NCBI GenBank assembly: GCA_934167965.1
Contig: CAKPMJ010000004.1
Coordinates: forward strand, 190,563-254,562
Length of the DNA: 64,000 nt
Reading direction: 5' to 3'
Source of the DNA: an uncultured Clostridia bacterium
GTDB taxonomy: Bacteria; Bacillota; Clostridia; TANB77; CAG-508
Positions 41,852 through 52,217 of the stretch are shown piece by piece; the stretch's first letter is position 1, and every line of letters begins with the position of its first letter. The translations under genes and the position numbers were made by a program. The notes beneath the pieces are model-generated. The model was not told the origin of the DNA. It saw nothing but the letters and a program-made list of their open reading frames with translations, and searched no databases.

Positions 41852-42805
41852 TTATTCTTTATTTGTCATTTCTTCTAAATCAAGTAATTCTTGCCATCTT
41901 CTATCAACTTCTGCTTGGAATTCTTGTATCATCCATTCATTACCTGGTTTAAACATATGTCTAAATCTTTTTTGTGGTCTCAAGAACTCTTCTACTGGAA
42001 GTTTTTTAGCTGGTTTGTATGTTATATGGTATTTTCCATCAACTACTTCGTATAATGGCCAATAACATGTTTGAACAGCAAGTTTATTTATTTCCATAAG
42101 GTCTTCTGTTGCATATCCCCATCCACGAGGACATGGAGCCATAACATTTAAAAATGTTGGACCTTCTGTATAAATTGCTTTTTCTGCTTTTTCATATAAG
42201 TCTTTGAAATCTCCCATTGCTATTGTTTGAGCTACATATGGTAAATGATGATTTGCCATTATAGCTGCTAAATCTTTTCTATTTTGCATTTTTCCTGGTA
42301 TTACTTTTCCAGCAGGTGTTGTTGTTGTGTCTGCAAATTTTGGTGTTGCAGATGAACGTTGAATACCTGTATTCATGTATGCACCATTGTCATAACATAC
42401 ATAAGTCATATCATGACCTCTTTCCATTGCTCCTGAAAGTGATTGCAAACCTATATCATAAGTTCCACCATCTCCACCAAATGCAATGAATTTTGTATGC
42501 TCATCTTCTGGTAATTTTCCTTGCTTTTTTAATGATTTATATGCTGCTTCTACTCCTGATAGAGTTGCTCCTGCACATTCAAACGCTGTATGAATAAAAG
42601 AATCTTCCCAAGAAGTGTATGGGTATATAAATGTAGAAACTTCCATACAACCTGTTGCTCCTGCAACTACTGCATGATCTTCTTCTTTTAAAGCTCTCAT
42701 TACCATTCTTGCCACTACTGGAGCTCCACAACCAGCACACATTCTATGTCCTTCAGTAAAATGTGGTTTTTTATTTGCCATTACTTCTTTCATATTATAT
42801 GCCAT
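41852..42805 (-). CDS. porB: Pyruvate:ferredoxin oxidoreductase, beta subunit
   Basis: The 317-residue thiamine-diphosphate subunit. Cys ligands of the proximal 4Fe-4S cluster are in GHRMCAGCGAP near residue 23 and later Cys; FGGDGGTYDIGLQSLSGAMERG is the TPP-binding segment and YDNGAYMNTGIQRSSATP follows. The enzyme oxidises pyruvate to acetyl-CoA and CO2 with reduction of ferredoxin. It is the last gene of a gamma-delta-alpha-beta operon; substrate preference for pyruvate over other 2-oxoacids is inferred. Confidence 0.93.
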   Translation of the reverse strand: MAYNMKEVMANKKPHFTEGHRMCAGCGAPVVARMVMRALKEEDHAVVAGATGCMEVSTFIYPYTSWEDSFIHTAFECAGATLSGVEAAYKSLKKQGKLPEDEHTKFIAFGGDGGTYDIGLQSLSGAMERGHDMTYVCYDNGAYMNTGIQRSSATPKFADTTTTPAGKVIPGKMQNRKDLAAIMANHHLPYVAQTIAMGDFKDLYEKAEKAIYTEGPTFLNVMAPCPRGWGYATEDLMEINKLAVQTCYWPLYEVVDGKYHITYKPAKKLPVEEFLRPQKRFRHMFKPGNEWMIQEFQAEVDRRWQELLDLEEMTNKE

Positions 42806-42808
42806 TTT

Positions 42809-43999
42809 TTACACTTCCTTTCTACGTAATCCTAAATATCTATATGGATTACCTGTATTTCCTGTTTTAGCTATTTCTAATAAGTCATTATATACAGATT
42901 CTATATCATCTGCTTTTGTATCACGTCCACCAATACCATAAATATAATTTACCATTGGTACATTTAATTTATTTACATACATTGCTGATGTAACATCTTC
43001 AAATAATGCTCCACCTGCAGCATTTAATGAATCTGATTTATCAAGTACAGCTACTGCTTTTACATGTGATAATGATTTTGCAATTTCTTCTACAGGAAAT
43101 GGTCTGTAAACTCTTATTTTTAATAAACCTGCTTTAATTCCTTGTTCACGTAATTTGTCTACTACAAACTTTGTTGTTCCTGCAGTAGAGTTCATGCAAA
43201 CTATTGCAATTTCTGCATCTTCTAATTTGTACTCTTCAAATAGATTATAGCTTCTTCCAGTCCATTTTTCAAATTCTTTAGAAACCTCTATTATAACATC
43301 TTTTGCTTTTTTCATTGCCTCTGCTTGTTGTGCTTTATGTTCAAATAGATATGCTTGTAGATCTAATGGACCTACTGCTATTGGTTCCTTACTATTTAAT
43401 AAATAATGTTCTGGCTTATATTTTCCAACGAATTCTTTTACTTTGTCATCTTCTTCTAACATTATATTTTCAATAGAATGTGATGTTATAAATCCATCTT
43501 GACATACCATTAAAGGAAGTAATACATCTTTATGCTCTGCTATTTTATGTGCCATAAGTAAGTTATCGTATGCTTCTTGGTTATTTTCTGAAAATAACAT
43601 TATCCATCCACTATCACGTACTCCCATTGCATCTGAATGGTCATTGTGAATGTTTAACGGACCTGATACTGCTCTATTTACTAGAGACATTACTATTGGT
43701 AATCTTAAACTTGAAGCTATATATATCATTTCCCACATTAAAGATAATCCATTTGCAGATGTAGCAGTCATTGCTCTTGCTCCTGCTGCTTCTGCTCCTA
43801 TACATGCACTCATTGCACTATGTTCACTTTCAACTGCAACAAATTCTGTATCTACTGTTCCATTTGCTACAAATGTTGAAAAGTATTGTGGTATTTCTGT
43901 TGATGGTGTTATTGGAAATGCTGCTACAACATCTGGATTTATTTGTTTCATAGCTGTTGCTGCTGCTTCGTTTCCACTTAATCTCTCTCTTATACTCAT
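42809..43999 (-). CDS. porA: Pyruvate:ferredoxin oxidoreductase, alpha subunit
   Basis: The 396-residue subunit has the conserved opening SGNEAAATAMKQINPDVVAAFPITPSTEI (read in two parts), SEHSAMSACIGAEAAGARA and TATSANGLSLMWEM, followed by NIHNDHSDAMGVRDSGWI. This is the pyruvate-binding subunit of the four-subunit enzyme. Its ATG shares a base with the porD stop (TAATG), and porB starts 3 nt after its stop, indicating translational coupling. Confidence 0.94.
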   Translation of the reverse strand: MSIRERLSGNEAAATAMKQINPDVVAAFPITPSTEIPQYFSTFVANGTVDTEFVAVESEHSAMSACIGAEAAGARAMTATSANGLSLMWEMIYIASSLRLPIVMSLVNRAVSGPLNIHNDHSDAMGVRDSGWIMLFSENNQEAYDNLLMAHKIAEHKDVLLPLMVCQDGFITSHSIENIMLEEDDKVKEFVGKYKPEHYLLNSKEPIAVGPLDLQAYLFEHKAQQAEAMKKAKDVIIEVSKEFEKWTGRSYNLFEEYKLEDAEIAIVCMNSTAGTTKFVVDKLREQGIKAGLLKIRVYRPFPVEEIAKSLSHVKAVAVLDKSDSLNAAGGALFEDVTSAMYVNKLNVPMVNYIYGIGGRDTKADDIESVYNDLLEIAKTGNTGNPYRYLGLRRKEV

Positions 44000-44298
44000 T
44001 AATCTACACCCTCCTCTTTCATTTCTATCGCTTTAAATGGGCATACCTTCGCACACACTCCGCATCCTTTGCAATAGTCATAATTAAAATCTTCTCTTTT
44101 TAAATCTTTATTTACTGGGATTGCATTATCAGGACATACAGGGAAGCAAAGTCCACATTGTTTACACTTTTCAGATAAAAATATTGGTTTTGTACTTCTC
44201 CAGTCTCCTGTTTTAAATTCTCTTGCATTTCCTGCATTATATATGTCTCCACCTATTGTTAAATCCTCCATAGGTGTATTTACATTTATATTAGTCAT
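43999..44298 (-). CDS. porD: Pyruvate:ferredoxin oxidoreductase, delta (ferredoxin-like) subunit
   Basis: A 99-residue protein with two 4Fe-4S motifs, CKQCGLCFPVCP and CKGCGVCAKVCP, which pass electrons to external ferredoxin. The N-terminal ITNAREFKTGDWRS-type region is characteristic of PorD. It lies between porC and porA. Confidence 0.95.
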   Translation of the reverse strand: MTNINVNTPMEDLTIGGDIYNAGNAREFKTGDWRSTKPIFLSEKCKQCGLCFPVCPDNAIPVNKDLKREDFNYDYCKGCGVCAKVCPFKAIEMKEEGVD

Positions 44299-44313
44299 TA
44301 TACTTACTCCTTT

Positions 44314-44895
44314 CTAGTTTATTTTCTTTACTTCTTTTAAAGCTAGTTCTAAGGCTTTCATATTACCTTCTATAACTTCTGGCTTTTTAGCAAATTTGTG
44401 TTTAAATGAACCTTCCATATCTTTTATAAATTCTTGTTCATCCATTATATTAGCTACTTTTACTATTGCTGCAAGCATTGGAGTATTTGGAAAATATTTT
44501 CCAAGTGCCTCAATAGATACCTTTCTTGCATCTATTGTATAAATTCCTCCCTTATATCCTTTTAACACTTCTTTTAAATAATCTTCTGATTTTGTTGTGT
44601 TTATAACTATCGCTCCTGTTTCTTTTAATCCAGCTGTTACATCTACTGTCTCTAATAATGTGTCATCTACAACTACTACATAGTCTGGTTCATATATATT
44701 ACTATGTATAGTTATTGGTTTATCACTTATTCTGTTGTATGCTGTTATTGGTGCTCCCATTCTTTCTGGTCCATATTCAGGAAATCCTTGTATGTATTTT
44801 CCTGTGTTAAATGCTGCATCTGCTAATAATAGTGATGCTGTTTTTGCACCTTGACCTCCTCTTCCATGCCATCTTATTTCTATTAAGTTTTCCAT
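44314..44895 (-). CDS. porC: Pyruvate:ferredoxin oxidoreductase, gamma subunit
   Basis: The 193-residue protein begins MENLIEIRWHGRGGQGAKTA, the gamma-domain signature, followed by GFPEYGPERMGAPITAYNRI and YFPNTPMLAA. It contributes to CoA handling in the complex. First gene of the por operon, with an upstream consensus-like promoter and GGAGG before the ATG. Confidence 0.95.
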   Translation of the reverse strand: MENLIEIRWHGRGGQGAKTASLLLADAAFNTGKYIQGFPEYGPERMGAPITAYNRISDKPITIHSNIYEPDYVVVVDDTLLETVDVTAGLKETGAIVINTTKSEDYLKEVLKGYKGGIYTIDARKVSIEALGKYFPNTPMLAAIVKVANIMDEQEFIKDMEGSFKHKFAKKPEVIEGNMKALELALKEVKKIN

Positions 44896-44927
44896 TTCCG
44901 AGCCTCCTTTTTATTTTTTATAGCTCA

Positions 44928-44956
44928 AGTATATTATTTTTTCTAAAAAAAGTCAA
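44928..44956 (-). promoter_or_regulatory. Promoter of the por operon
   Basis: Minus-strand TTGACT (44956-44951), 17 nt, TATACT (44933-44928), directly after the secY terminator. Confidence 0.75.
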
Positions 44957-44964
44957 TAAAAAAA

Positions 44965-44994
44965 ATTAAAGCTACTAAAATAAGTAACTTTAAT
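44965..44994 (-). terminator. Terminator of the S10-spc transcript
   Basis: Minus-strand ATTAAAGTTACT pairs with AGTAGCTTTAAT (one G-U) around TATTTT, followed by a T run. It lies 8 nt after the secY stop. Confidence 0.8.
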
Positions 44995-45002
44995 CTTTTC
45001 TT

Positions 45003-46325
45003 TTATTCTAAGAATCCTTTGTAATGTCTCATTACTAATTGTGATTCTAATTGTTTTATTGTTTCTAGTGCTACACCTACAACGATTAATATTGCAGTAC
45101 CACCAAATGTTATATCTAAACTTGTAAACCTAAGCATCATTGGTAGAATAGCAATAATTGCTAAATAGAATCCACCAAACCATGTAATCTTAGATATTAC
45201 AGAAGATAGATAATCTGTTGTTGGTTTTCCTGCTCTGATTCCTGGTATAAATCCACCATTTTTCTTAATATTTGTAGATATCTCAGCTGGATTCATCATA
45301 GCATATGTGTAGAAGAATGTAAATCCTACTATTAATAGTAAGTATACTATAGCGTTTGCTATTGTATATCCAATTCCTACACTTGATGATGATGTAGCAA
45401 GTGAAAATTTATATAAACCTGCTAAAAATCCTGTTGTTTCTAAGACATTTGGTTTAAATATTTGAATAATCATTGCAGGGAATGTCATAAATGATGAAGC
45501 AAATATTATTGGCATAACTCCAGCCATTGCTAGCTTTAATGGAATATGTGTATTTTGTGCTCCTACCATTTTTCTTCCAACTACTCTTTTTGAATATTGT
45601 ACTGGTATTCTTCTTTCAGCCAATTGCATGTATACAACTGCTGCAATTAATATTATTGCACCAATTATTATACCTAATGCTGTTAAGAATCCTACTGTAC
45701 TAAATCCTGTACTTGTTATCACTAAATTGTATATTTTTACAACTGAATATGATAATCTTGATATAATACCAACAAAGATTATTAATGATATACCATTTCC
45801 TATACCTTTGTTAGTTATTTGTTCTCCAAGCCACATCAATATTGATGTTCCTGTCATAAATCCAGCTACAACCATAGCTGCTGTTAAGAAAGTATCATCT
45901 ATAAATACTCCTGCTGATTTATATGATAAATATACTCCAATTCCTTCAACTACTGCTAATATAATAGTTAATATTTTTGTATATCTATTTATTTTTTGCT
46001 TTCCTTCTTCTCCACCTTCTTTAGTCAATTTTTCCAATGATGGAATAACAAATCCCAATAATTGTATAACAATTGACGCTGTAATATAAGGTGTTATACT
46101 CATTGCAAATAATGAGAAATTAGAGAAAGCTCCTCCTGAAATTAAGTTAATTAATCCAGCTATACCATTTGAACTCTCTGACATTAATTTTTCTAATGCT
46201 ACTAAGTTAACTCCTGGTACAGTAATATAACATCCTAATCTAAATATTACTATTAAGATTAATGTATACCAAAGTTTTTTTCTAACTTCAGGTGTTTTTA
46301 GTGCATTTTTAATTGTTTTAAACAA
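45003..46325 (-). CDS. secY: Protein translocase subunit SecY
   Basis: The 440-residue membrane protein has about ten helices and forms the Sec channel. SecY signatures include TVPGVNL in the first periplasmic loop, SGGAFSNFSLFAMSITPYITASIV (plug and TM2, read in parts), ERRIPVQYSKRVVG and RAGKPTTDYLSSV in cytoplasmic loops, and the C-terminal ESQLVMRHYKGFLE. It starts 2 nt after the rplO stop. Unlike the common order, adk does not follow; a terminator does. Confidence 0.97.
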   Translation of the reverse strand: MFKTIKNALKTPEVRKKLWYTLILIVIFRLGCYITVPGVNLVALEKLMSESSNGIAGLINLISGGAFSNFSLFAMSITPYITASIVIQLLGFVIPSLEKLTKEGGEEGKQKINRYTKILTIILAVVEGIGVYLSYKSAGVFIDDTFLTAAMVVAGFMTGTSILMWLGEQITNKGIGNGISLIIFVGIISRLSYSVVKIYNLVITSTGFSTVGFLTALGIIIGAIILIAAVVYMQLAERRIPVQYSKRVVGRKMVGAQNTHIPLKLAMAGVMPIIFASSFMTFPAMIIQIFKPNVLETTGFLAGLYKFSLATSSSSVGIGYTIANAIVYLLLIVGFTFFYTYAMMNPAEISTNIKKNGGFIPGIRAGKPTTDYLSSVISKITWFGGFYLAIIAILPMMLRFTSLDITFGGTAILIVVGVALETIKQLESQLVMRHYKGFLE

Positions 46326-46326
46326 C

Positions 46327-46761
46327 TTAAATCACCTCAGCCTTTCCGCCTAAAGCTTCTATCTTTTCCTTAGCTGCATTTGTAAATCTGTTAGCTTTTA
46401 CATTTAATTTCTTTTCTAATTTTCCTGTAGCTAATACTACAATACCATCATTGATTTTTCCAATTATTCTTTCTTCTAATAATGTTTCAGCTGTAACATC
46501 TGTTGCTTTACTCTTGTTAAGCATTGTTAATGTTACTTCTGTATATGTTTTAGCATGAATATTAGTAAATCCTCTTTTTGGTAATCTTCTATATAATGGT
46601 GTTTGACCACCTTCAAATCCACGTCTAACTCCTCCACCAGTTCTTGCTTTTTGTCCTTTATGACCTCTTCCTGATGTTTTTCCTAGACCTGAACCAATTC
46701 CACGTCCTACTCTTTTTGATGCTTTTTTCTCCATAGCTGGCTTTAATTCTTCGATTTTCAT
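46327..46761 (-). CDS. rplO: Ribosomal protein L15
   Basis: 144 residues: [40 protein letters not shown] and the C-terminal [18 protein letters not shown] are diagnostic. It binds 23S rRNA late in 50S assembly. The gap to rpsE is only 38 nt, so the usual rpmD (L30) is absent here. Confidence 0.97.
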   Translation of the reverse strand: MKIEELKPAMEKKASKRVGRGIGSGLGKTSGRGHKGQKARTGGGVRRGFEGGQTPLYRRLPKRGFTNIHAKTYTEVTLTMLNKSKATDVTAETLLEERIIGKINDGIVVLATGKLEKKLNVKANRFTNAAKEKIEALGGKAEVI

Positions 46762-46799
46762 TTTCGCACCTCCTCATTTTTTAACTATTATTTTAAAAT

Positions 46800-47288
46800 T
46801 TATAATATCTCTGATACTTTTTTACCTCTTTTAGCTGCAACTTGTTCTACAGTTTGCATAGCTTTAAGACCTTCAATAGTTGCATATACAACGTTTCTTG
46901 GATTGTTTGTTCCAAGTACTTTTGTACGAATGTTTTTGTATCCTGCAAGTTCAAGTACTGGTCTTACACTACCACCGGCAATAAGTCCCGTACCAACTGC
47001 AGCAGGTTTTAATAGTACTTTTGCACTACCAAATTTACCTATAAATTCATGAGGTACTGTAGTATTAACTACTGGTACTTCTATTAAGTTCTTTTTAGCT
47101 TCTTGTATAGCTTTCTTTATAGCATCTGGAACTTCTGCAGCTTTACCATTACCAACACCTACATGACCATTTTCATCACCAACAACTACTACTGCGCTAA
47201 ATCTAAAGTTTCTACCACCTTTAACAACTTTAGCAACTCTGCTTATGGCAACTACTTTTTCTTTTAATTCAACTTCTTGATTTTCCAT
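46800..47288 (-). CDS. rpsE: Ribosomal protein S5
   Basis: 162 residues. [40 protein letters not shown] and [18 protein letters not shown] identify S5, which shapes the decoding site and mRNA entry. The ATG at 47288 has AAGGAGG 10 nt upstream; the ATG at 47312 would place that site inside the gene. Confidence 0.96.
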   Translation of the reverse strand: MENQEVELKEKVVAISRVAKVVKGGRNFRFSAVVVVGDENGHVGVGNGKAAEVPDAIKKAIQEAKKNLIEVPVVNTTVPHEFIGKFGSAKVLLKPAAVGTGLIAGGSVRPVLELAGYKNIRTKVLGTNNPRNVVYATIEGLKAMQTVEQVAAKRGKKVSEIL

Positions 47289-47326
47289 GTGAAGTTTTTC
47301 CTCCTTCTTCAAATATATACTATTTA

Positions 47327-47686
47327 CTAGAATTTTAAACCGCCTTCTCTTGCTGCTTCAGCTAATTCTTTAACTACTCCATGATAAATATATCCACCAC
47401 GGTCAAAAACTACTTCTGTTATATTTTTCTCAGCAGCTTTTTTAGCAATTAACTTTCCAACTTCTTTTGCAGCTTCTTTGTTTGCATGTTTAGTTTTAAC
47501 TTCTTTATCTAGTGTTGAAGCACTAACTAATGTGTTTCCAGCTACATCATCAATTACTTGTACATATAAGTTACTATTACTTCTAAATACACATAATCTT
47601 GGTCTTTCAGCTGTACCAGATATTTTGTTTCTAACTCTTTTATGTCTTCTAGTTCTTTCTAACTTTCTATCAGTTTTTCCAACCAT
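47327..47686 (-). CDS. rplR: Ribosomal protein L18
   Basis: 119 residues. [35 protein letters not shown] and [20 protein letters not shown] are typical of L18, which binds 5S rRNA. Normal position between rplF and rpsE. Confidence 0.97.
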   Translation of the reverse strand: MVGKTDRKLERTRRHKRVRNKISGTAERPRLCVFRSNSNLYVQVIDDVAGNTLVSASTLDKEVKTKHANKEAAKEVGKLIAKKAAEKNITEVVFDRGGYIYHGVVKELAEAAREGGLKF

Positions 47687-47760
47687 TTTTAAACTCCTTT
47701 CTTACAAATAGTTAATTACATGTTTGGAAAAGAATAGCTATATTGCTATTATTTTTCAAA

Positions 47761-48297
47761 CTACTTACCTGTCTTACCAACTTTACGTCTAATAACTTCC
47801 TCAGCATACTTAATACCTTTACCTCTATATACTTCAGGTGGTCTTTTAGTTCTTATTTCTGCTGCTATTTGACCTACTAATTCTTTATCAATACCTTTAA
47901 CAATTATTGTATTTGCATTAGGAACATCAAAAGAAATTCCAGCTGGTGCTTTATAAATTACAGGATGTGAATAACCTAAAGATAGGTTTAAATCATTTCC
48001 TTGTTTTTGAACTCTATAACCAACACCATTGATTTGTAATTCTCTAGTGTACTCATTTTGTACACCTAAAATCATATTATTTATTAAAGTTCTTGTTAAA
48101 CCATGTAAACTCTTGCTTCTTCTATCTTCAGAGCTTCTAGAAACTGTAAGAACATCTCCTTCTAATTTCATAGAGATTTCAGGTTCAACATCTCTTTCTA
48201 ACATGCCTTTAGTTCCTTTTACAGTAATATGTTGTCCATCTATTTTAACTTCAACTCCTGATGGTACTGTAATAGGTTTATTTCCTATTCTTGACAT
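47761..48297 (-). CDS. rplF: Ribosomal protein L6
   Basis: 178 residues. MSRIGNKPITVPSGVEV, LHGLTRTLINNMILGV and the C-terminal RPPEVYRGKGIKYAEEVIRR, KVGKTGK are diagnostic. It binds 23S rRNA near the factor-binding site. GGAGG precedes the ATG. Confidence 0.97.
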   Translation of the reverse strand: MSRIGNKPITVPSGVEVKIDGQHITVKGTKGMLERDVEPEISMKLEGDVLTVSRSSEDRRSKSLHGLTRTLINNMILGVQNEYTRELQINGVGYRVQKQGNDLNLSLGYSHPVIYKAPAGISFDVPNANTIIVKGIDKELVGQIAAEIRTKRPPEVYRGKGIKYAEEVIRRKVGKTGK

Positions 48298-48327
48298 TGA
48301 GATTTTCCTCCTTCTTTATTATCTTTA

Positions 48328-48726
48328 TTACCAAATATATGCTAAAACTTCTCCACCTACACCAGCTTCTCTAGCTTCTTTATCAGTCATAAGACCTTTT
48401 GATGTAGAAATTATTGCTATTCCTAAACCATTTAATACTTTAGGTAATTCTTCTTTGTTAGCATAAACTTTTAATCCTGGTTTACTTATTCTTTTTAAAC
48501 CATCTATTACTCTAGCACCTTTTTCTCCGTACTTTAAAGTAATTCTTATTGTTCCTTGAGCATTATCATTTATTTGCTCAAAAGATTTTATGTATCCTTC
48601 TCTATATAAAATCTCAGCGATACCAACTTTCATTTTTGAAGCAGGTACATCTACAGTTTTATGTTTTGAAGTATTTGCATTTCTTATTCTTGTTAGCATA
48701 TCTGCTATTGGATCTGTTGTGTTCAA
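48328..48726 (-). CDS. rpsH: Ribosomal protein S8
   Basis: 132 residues. [15 protein letters not shown], the central [20 protein letters not shown] and the C-terminal [20 protein letters not shown] match S8, a primary 16S rRNA binder that represses the spc operon in E. coli. Normal position after rpsN. Confidence 0.97.
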   Translation of the reverse strand: MNTTDPIADMLTRIRNANTSKHKTVDVPASKMKVGIAEILYREGYIKSFEQINDNAQGTIRITLKYGEKGARVIDGLKRISKPGLKVYANKEELPKVLNGLGIAIISTSKGLMTDKEAREAGVGGEVLAYIW

Positions 48727-48761
48727 CTCAACTAACCTCCTTTTTCAATTTTATTTTTATA

Positions 48762-48947
48762 TTACCAACTAGCTTTTTTAACTCCTGGGATTTCTCCTTT
48801 ATGAGCTAATTCTCTGAAACAAATACGGCAAATTCCATATTTTCTTATATAAGCATGTGGTCTACCACATAATTTACATCTGTTATATTCTCTTGTTTTG
48901 TATTTTTGTGGTCTTTGTTGTTTGATTTTCATTGACATTTTAGCCAT
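48762..48947 (-). CDS. rpsN: Ribosomal protein S14, type Z
   Basis: A 61-residue zinc-ribbon S14 with [20 protein letters not shown] and the CxxC pairs intact, so this is the short zinc-binding form of Firmicutes. GGAGG precedes the ATG. Between rplE and rpsH. Confidence 0.97.
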   Translation of the reverse strand: MAKMSMKIKQQRPQKYKTREYNRCKLCGRPHAYIRKYGICRICFRELAHKGEIPGVKKASW

Positions 48948-48978
48948 TGAATATTCCTCCTATTTAATATTTTTTATA

Positions 48979-49518
48979 TTAAGCTTTAAAAGGCATTCCC
49001 AATAATTTTAATAACTCTTTAGCTTCTTCATCAGCTTCAGCTGTTGTTACAAAAACTATATCCATTCCTCTTAATTTATCTACTTTATCATATTCGATTT
49101 CAGGGAATATTAATTGTTCTTTTATACCCATAGAGAAGTTTCCTCTACCATCAAAAGAATCTGCTGATATTCCTCTAAAGTCTCTTACTCTTGGAAGTGC
49201 TACGTTAAATAATTTATATACGAAATCATACATTTTGTCACTTCTTAAAGTAACTTTACATCCGATTTCTGCACCTTCTCTTAATTTAAATGCTGCGATA
49301 GATTTTTTAGCTCTAGTAACTATTGGTTTTTGACCAGTTATTTGAGTTAATTCTTTCATTGCACTTTCTAAAGCTTTAGGATTTTCTCTTATATCTCCTA
49401 AACCAATATTTATAACTACTTTATTTAATTTTGGAACTTGCATTACTGATTTGTATCCAAACTTTTTTTGTAAAGCTGGTACTACTTGCTTATCATATTG
49501 TTCTTTTAATACTGACAT
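48979..49518 (-). CDS. rplE: Ribosomal protein L5
   Basis: 179 residues. [38 protein letters not shown] and [20 protein letters not shown] identify L5, which binds 5S rRNA and contacts P-site tRNA. AAAGGAGG precedes the ATG. Confidence 0.97.
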   Translation of the reverse strand: MSVLKEQYDKQVVPALQKKFGYKSVMQVPKLNKVVINIGLGDIRENPKALESAMKELTQITGQKPIVTRAKKSIAAFKLREGAEIGCKVTLRSDKMYDFVYKLFNVALPRVRDFRGISADSFDGRGNFSMGIKEQLIFPEIEYDKVDKLRGMDIVFVTTAEADEEAKELLKLLGMPFKA

Positions 49519-49545
49519 TTAACTAGTTCCTCCTTTCTTGTTTTT

Positions 49546-49854
49546 TTATTTTAAATTTGCTCCACATTTTTTACAAACACGAACCTTTTTACCGTCTTCT
49601 ATTTTATATCCTATTTTGCTTGCTTTACCACATTTTGGACATACAACATTAACTTTACTGCTATGTATTGGATATTCAGAGGCAACAATTCCTCCTTCTT
49701 CTCCAGCTTTTCTAGGTTTAACATGTTTTTTTCTCACATTTATACCTTTTACAATAACTTTTTGTGTGCTAGGTATAATCTCTAAAACTTCTCCAGTTTT
49801 ACCTTTATCATTTCCTGATAAAACTATAACATTGTCACCTTTTTTTAGTTTCAT
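49546..49854 (-). CDS. rplX: Ribosomal protein L24
   Basis: 102 residues with the KOW motif (KKGDNVIVLSGNDKGKTGEV) and a C-terminal zinc-ribbon-like CPKCGKASKIGYKIEDGKK, VRVCKKCG. L24 starts 50S assembly on 23S rRNA. Normal order after rplN. Confidence 0.96.
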   Translation of the reverse strand: MKLKKGDNVIVLSGNDKGKTGEVLEIIPSTQKVIVKGINVRKKHVKPRKAGEEGGIVASEYPIHSSKVNVVCPKCGKASKIGYKIEDGKKVRVCKKCGANLK

Positions 49855-49896
49855 TTAAGGTTTTCCTCCTATTCTTACATTTTTTTATTTATTGCA

Positions 49897-50265
49897 TTAT
49901 AGAACTTCTGGAGCTAATGAAAGTATCTTCATATATTCTCCATCTCTTAATTCTCTAGCTACAGGTCCAAATATACGTGTACCTTTTGGTGTTTTATCAT
50001 CTTTTATTATAACTGCTGCATTTTCATCAAATCTTATATATGAACCATCTGCTCTTCTTATAGGATTTTTAGTTCTAACTATAACAGCTTTAACAACGTC
50101 ACCTTTTTTAACAACGCCACCTGGTGTAGCTGTTTTAACAGAAGCAACTATTATATCACCAATACTTGCTGTTTTTCTATAAGAACCACCTAAACATCTG
50201 ATACACATAATTTCTTTAGCACCAGTATTATCTGCTACTTTTAACTTTGTTTGTTGTTGTACCAT
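49897..50265 (-). CDS. rplN: Ribosomal protein L14
   Basis: 122 residues. [35 protein letters not shown] and [20 protein letters not shown] are typical of L14, at the intersubunit bridge region. GGAGG precedes the ATG. Confidence 0.97.
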   Translation of the reverse strand: MVQQQTKLKVADNTGAKEIMCIRCLGGSYRKTASIGDIIVASVKTATPGGVVKKGDVVKAVIVRTKNPIRRADGSYIRFDENAAVIIKDDKTPKGTRIFGPVARELRDGEYMKILSLAPEVL

Positions 50266-50284
50266 TCCGGTATCCTCCTTTTTA

Positions 50285-50545
50285 TTATTTTATAATAGCC
50301 TTTTCAACTACTTCAACTACTCTCCATCTTTTATCTTTAGATAGAGGTCTAGTTTCCATTACTTTTACTTTATCTCCAATTTGGCAACTGTTGTTTTCAT
50401 CATGAGCTTTTAATGTATAAGTTTTCTTAACTATTTTTCCATATATTTTATGTCTTACATTTCTTTCTACAGCTACAACAACAGTTTTATCCATTTTATT
50501 AGATATAACTTTTCCTATCATAACTTTACGAAGATTTCTTTCCAT
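50285..50545 (-). CDS. rpsQ: Ribosomal protein S17
   Basis: 86 residues. The OB-fold protein [27 protein letters not shown] and [20 protein letters not shown] match S17, an early 16S rRNA binder. It begins directly after the rpmC stop. Confidence 0.97.
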   Translation of the reverse strand: MERNLRKVMIGKVISNKMDKTVVVAVERNVRHKIYGKIVKKTYTLKAHDENNSCQIGDKVKVMETRPLSKDKRWRVVEVVEKAIIK

Positions 50546-50755
50546 CTAGATTTCTCCTTTCTTTTCAGCTATCTTTCTTTCAGTTAAAACAGTATTTATT
50601 CTAGCTATATCTTTCTTAACTGCTTTTATTTTCATTGGATTATCTAATCCATTAGTAGCTAAGCTGAATTTTAGTTTGAATAATTCTGTTTTTAATTCAC
50701 CTAGTTCTTTTTCTAATTCAGGTGAAGACATTTCTTTTATTTTATTATTTTTCAT
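50546..50755 (-). CDS. rpmC: Ribosomal protein L29
   Basis: 69 residues, the two-helix L29: [31 protein letters not shown] and [16 protein letters not shown]. The ATG at 50755 has GGAGG 9 nt upstream; a GTG at 50764 abuts that site. The start overlaps the rplP stop. Confidence 0.95.
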   Translation of the reverse strand: MKNNKIKEMSSPELEKELGELKTELFKLKFSLATNGLDNPMKIKAVKKDIARINTVLTERKIAEKKGEI

Positions 50756-51188
50756 TATTTTCACCCTCCTCGATTACATTTTCTTTTTTTAAGAATTTTG
50801 TTTTTACTGGCAACTTATTTGTTGCAAGTCTTAGGGCTTCTCTTGCTGTTTCTTCAGATACTCCTGCTATTTCAAACATAACTCTACCTGGTTTAACAGC
50901 TGCTACCCAGAATTCTGTATTACCTTTACCTTTACCCATACGAGTTCCAGCTGGTTTTCTTGTTATAGGTTTGTCTGGGAATAATTTAATCCAAACTTTA
51001 CCATCTCTTCTCATATAACGAGTCATTGCAACTCTGGCTGCTTCTATTTGATTTCCTGTGATTAATCCTGCTTCTAGAGCTTGTAATCCGAATTCACCAT
51101 TAGAAACTGTATTTCCTCTTGTTGCTTTTCCTCTATTTCTACCTTTTTGCATTTTTCTATGCTTTGTTCTTTTTGGCATTAATGGCAT
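50745..51188 (-). CDS. rplP: Ribosomal protein L16
   Basis: 147 residues. [40 protein letters not shown] and [20 protein letters not shown] are diagnostic. L16 helps organise the peptidyl transferase centre. Overlaps rpsC and rpmC by one and eleven bases. Confidence 0.97.
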   Translation of the reverse strand: MPLMPKRTKHRKMQKGRNRGKATRGNTVSNGEFGLQALEAGLITGNQIEAARVAMTRYMRRDGKVWIKLFPDKPITRKPAGTRMGKGKGNTEFWVAAVKPGRVMFEIAGVSEETAREALRLATNKLPVKTKFLKKENVIEEGENNEK

Positions 51189-51844
51189 TATTTGTCTCCT
51201 CCTTCCATTTTTCTACTAGGAAGAATTTCTCCTTTATATATCCAAACTTTTACACCGATTTTTCCATATGTTGTGTCAGCTTCAGCAAAACCATAATCTA
51301 TATCTGCTCTTAGAGTTTGTAGTGGTATGTTACCATCTTTATAGAATTCTGTTCTTGCCATATCTGCTCCACCTAATCTTCCAGATACTGCTGTTTTAAT
51401 TCCAAGAGCACCTGCTTTCATAGTTTTTTGCATACATTGTTTCATAGCACGTCTGAATGAAATTCTTCTTTCTAGTTGTCCAGCGATATTTTCTGCAACT
51501 AGTTGTGCATTAAGGTCTGCATTTTTAACCTCAACTACATTAAGATTTACTTCTTTTCCTATTAATTTCTTTATTTCATTTTTTAAAGTTTCTGCTCCTG
51601 CTCCACCTTTTCCTATTAATATTCCAGGTTTAGCTGTATGAACATTTACTTTAACCATTTTTGCTGTTCTTTCTATTTCAATTTCAGAAATTCCAGCTTC
51701 ATATTCTTTTTTCTTTAAATATTTACGAATCTTTTGATCTTCAACTAAATAATCTGCAAAATGATTATCATCAGCATACCATTTAGAACTCCAATCTTTT
51801 GTGATTCCTAATCTAGAACCTGTTGGGTGTACTTTTTGTCCCAT
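51188..51844 (-). CDS. rpsC: Ribosomal protein S3
   Basis: 218 residues. [20 protein letters not shown], the KH domain [20 protein letters not shown] and the C-terminal [20 protein letters not shown] with WIYKGEILP. Forms the mRNA entry tunnel. Follows rplV at 6 nt. Confidence 0.97.
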   Translation of the reverse strand: MGQKVHPTGSRLGITKDWSSKWYADDNHFADYLVEDQKIRKYLKKKEYEAGISEIEIERTAKMVKVNVHTAKPGILIGKGGAGAETLKNEIKKLIGKEVNLNVVEVKNADLNAQLVAENIAGQLERRISFRRAMKQCMQKTMKAGALGIKTAVSGRLGGADMARTEFYKDGNIPLQTLRADIDYGFAEADTTYGKIGVKVWIYKGEILPSRKMEGGDK

Positions 51845-51850
51845 ACTTGC

Positions 51851-52201
51851 CTATGCCTCCTTTTCTTTAAGAACAATTGTTATATGACTTGTTCTTTTTC
51901 TAATTCTTACTGCTGAACCTTTTGCAGCAGGTCTAATTCTTTTTAGAGTTGGACCTTGATTTGCATAGATTTCAGAAATATATAATTTTTCATGTTTCAT
52001 ATCATGATTGTTTTCAGCGTTTGCAATTGCTGATTTTAATAATTTTTCGATAATTTCTGAAGATGCCTTTGGTGTAAATTTAACTATTGCTAATGCTTCA
52101 TCTACATCTTTTCCTCTTATTAAATCTGCAACTATCTTAACTTTTCTTGAAGATATTCTTGCATATTTAAGAGTAGCACTTGCTTGCTTTACTTCTTCCA
52201 T
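51851..52201 (-). CDS. rplV: Ribosomal protein L22
   Basis: 116 residues. [39 protein letters not shown] and [20 protein letters not shown] match L22, which lines the exit tunnel. The frame continues upstream to 52279 inside rpsS; the ATG at 52201 with GAGGAG 8 nt before it is the start. Confidence 0.96.
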   Translation of the reverse strand: MEEVKQASATLKYARISSRKVKIVADLIRGKDVDEALAIVKFTPKASSEIIEKLLKSAIANAENNHDMKHEKLYISEIYANQGPTLKRIRPAAKGSAVRIRKRTSHITIVLKEKEA

Positions 52202-52217
52202 TTTCTTTCTCCTCTCT

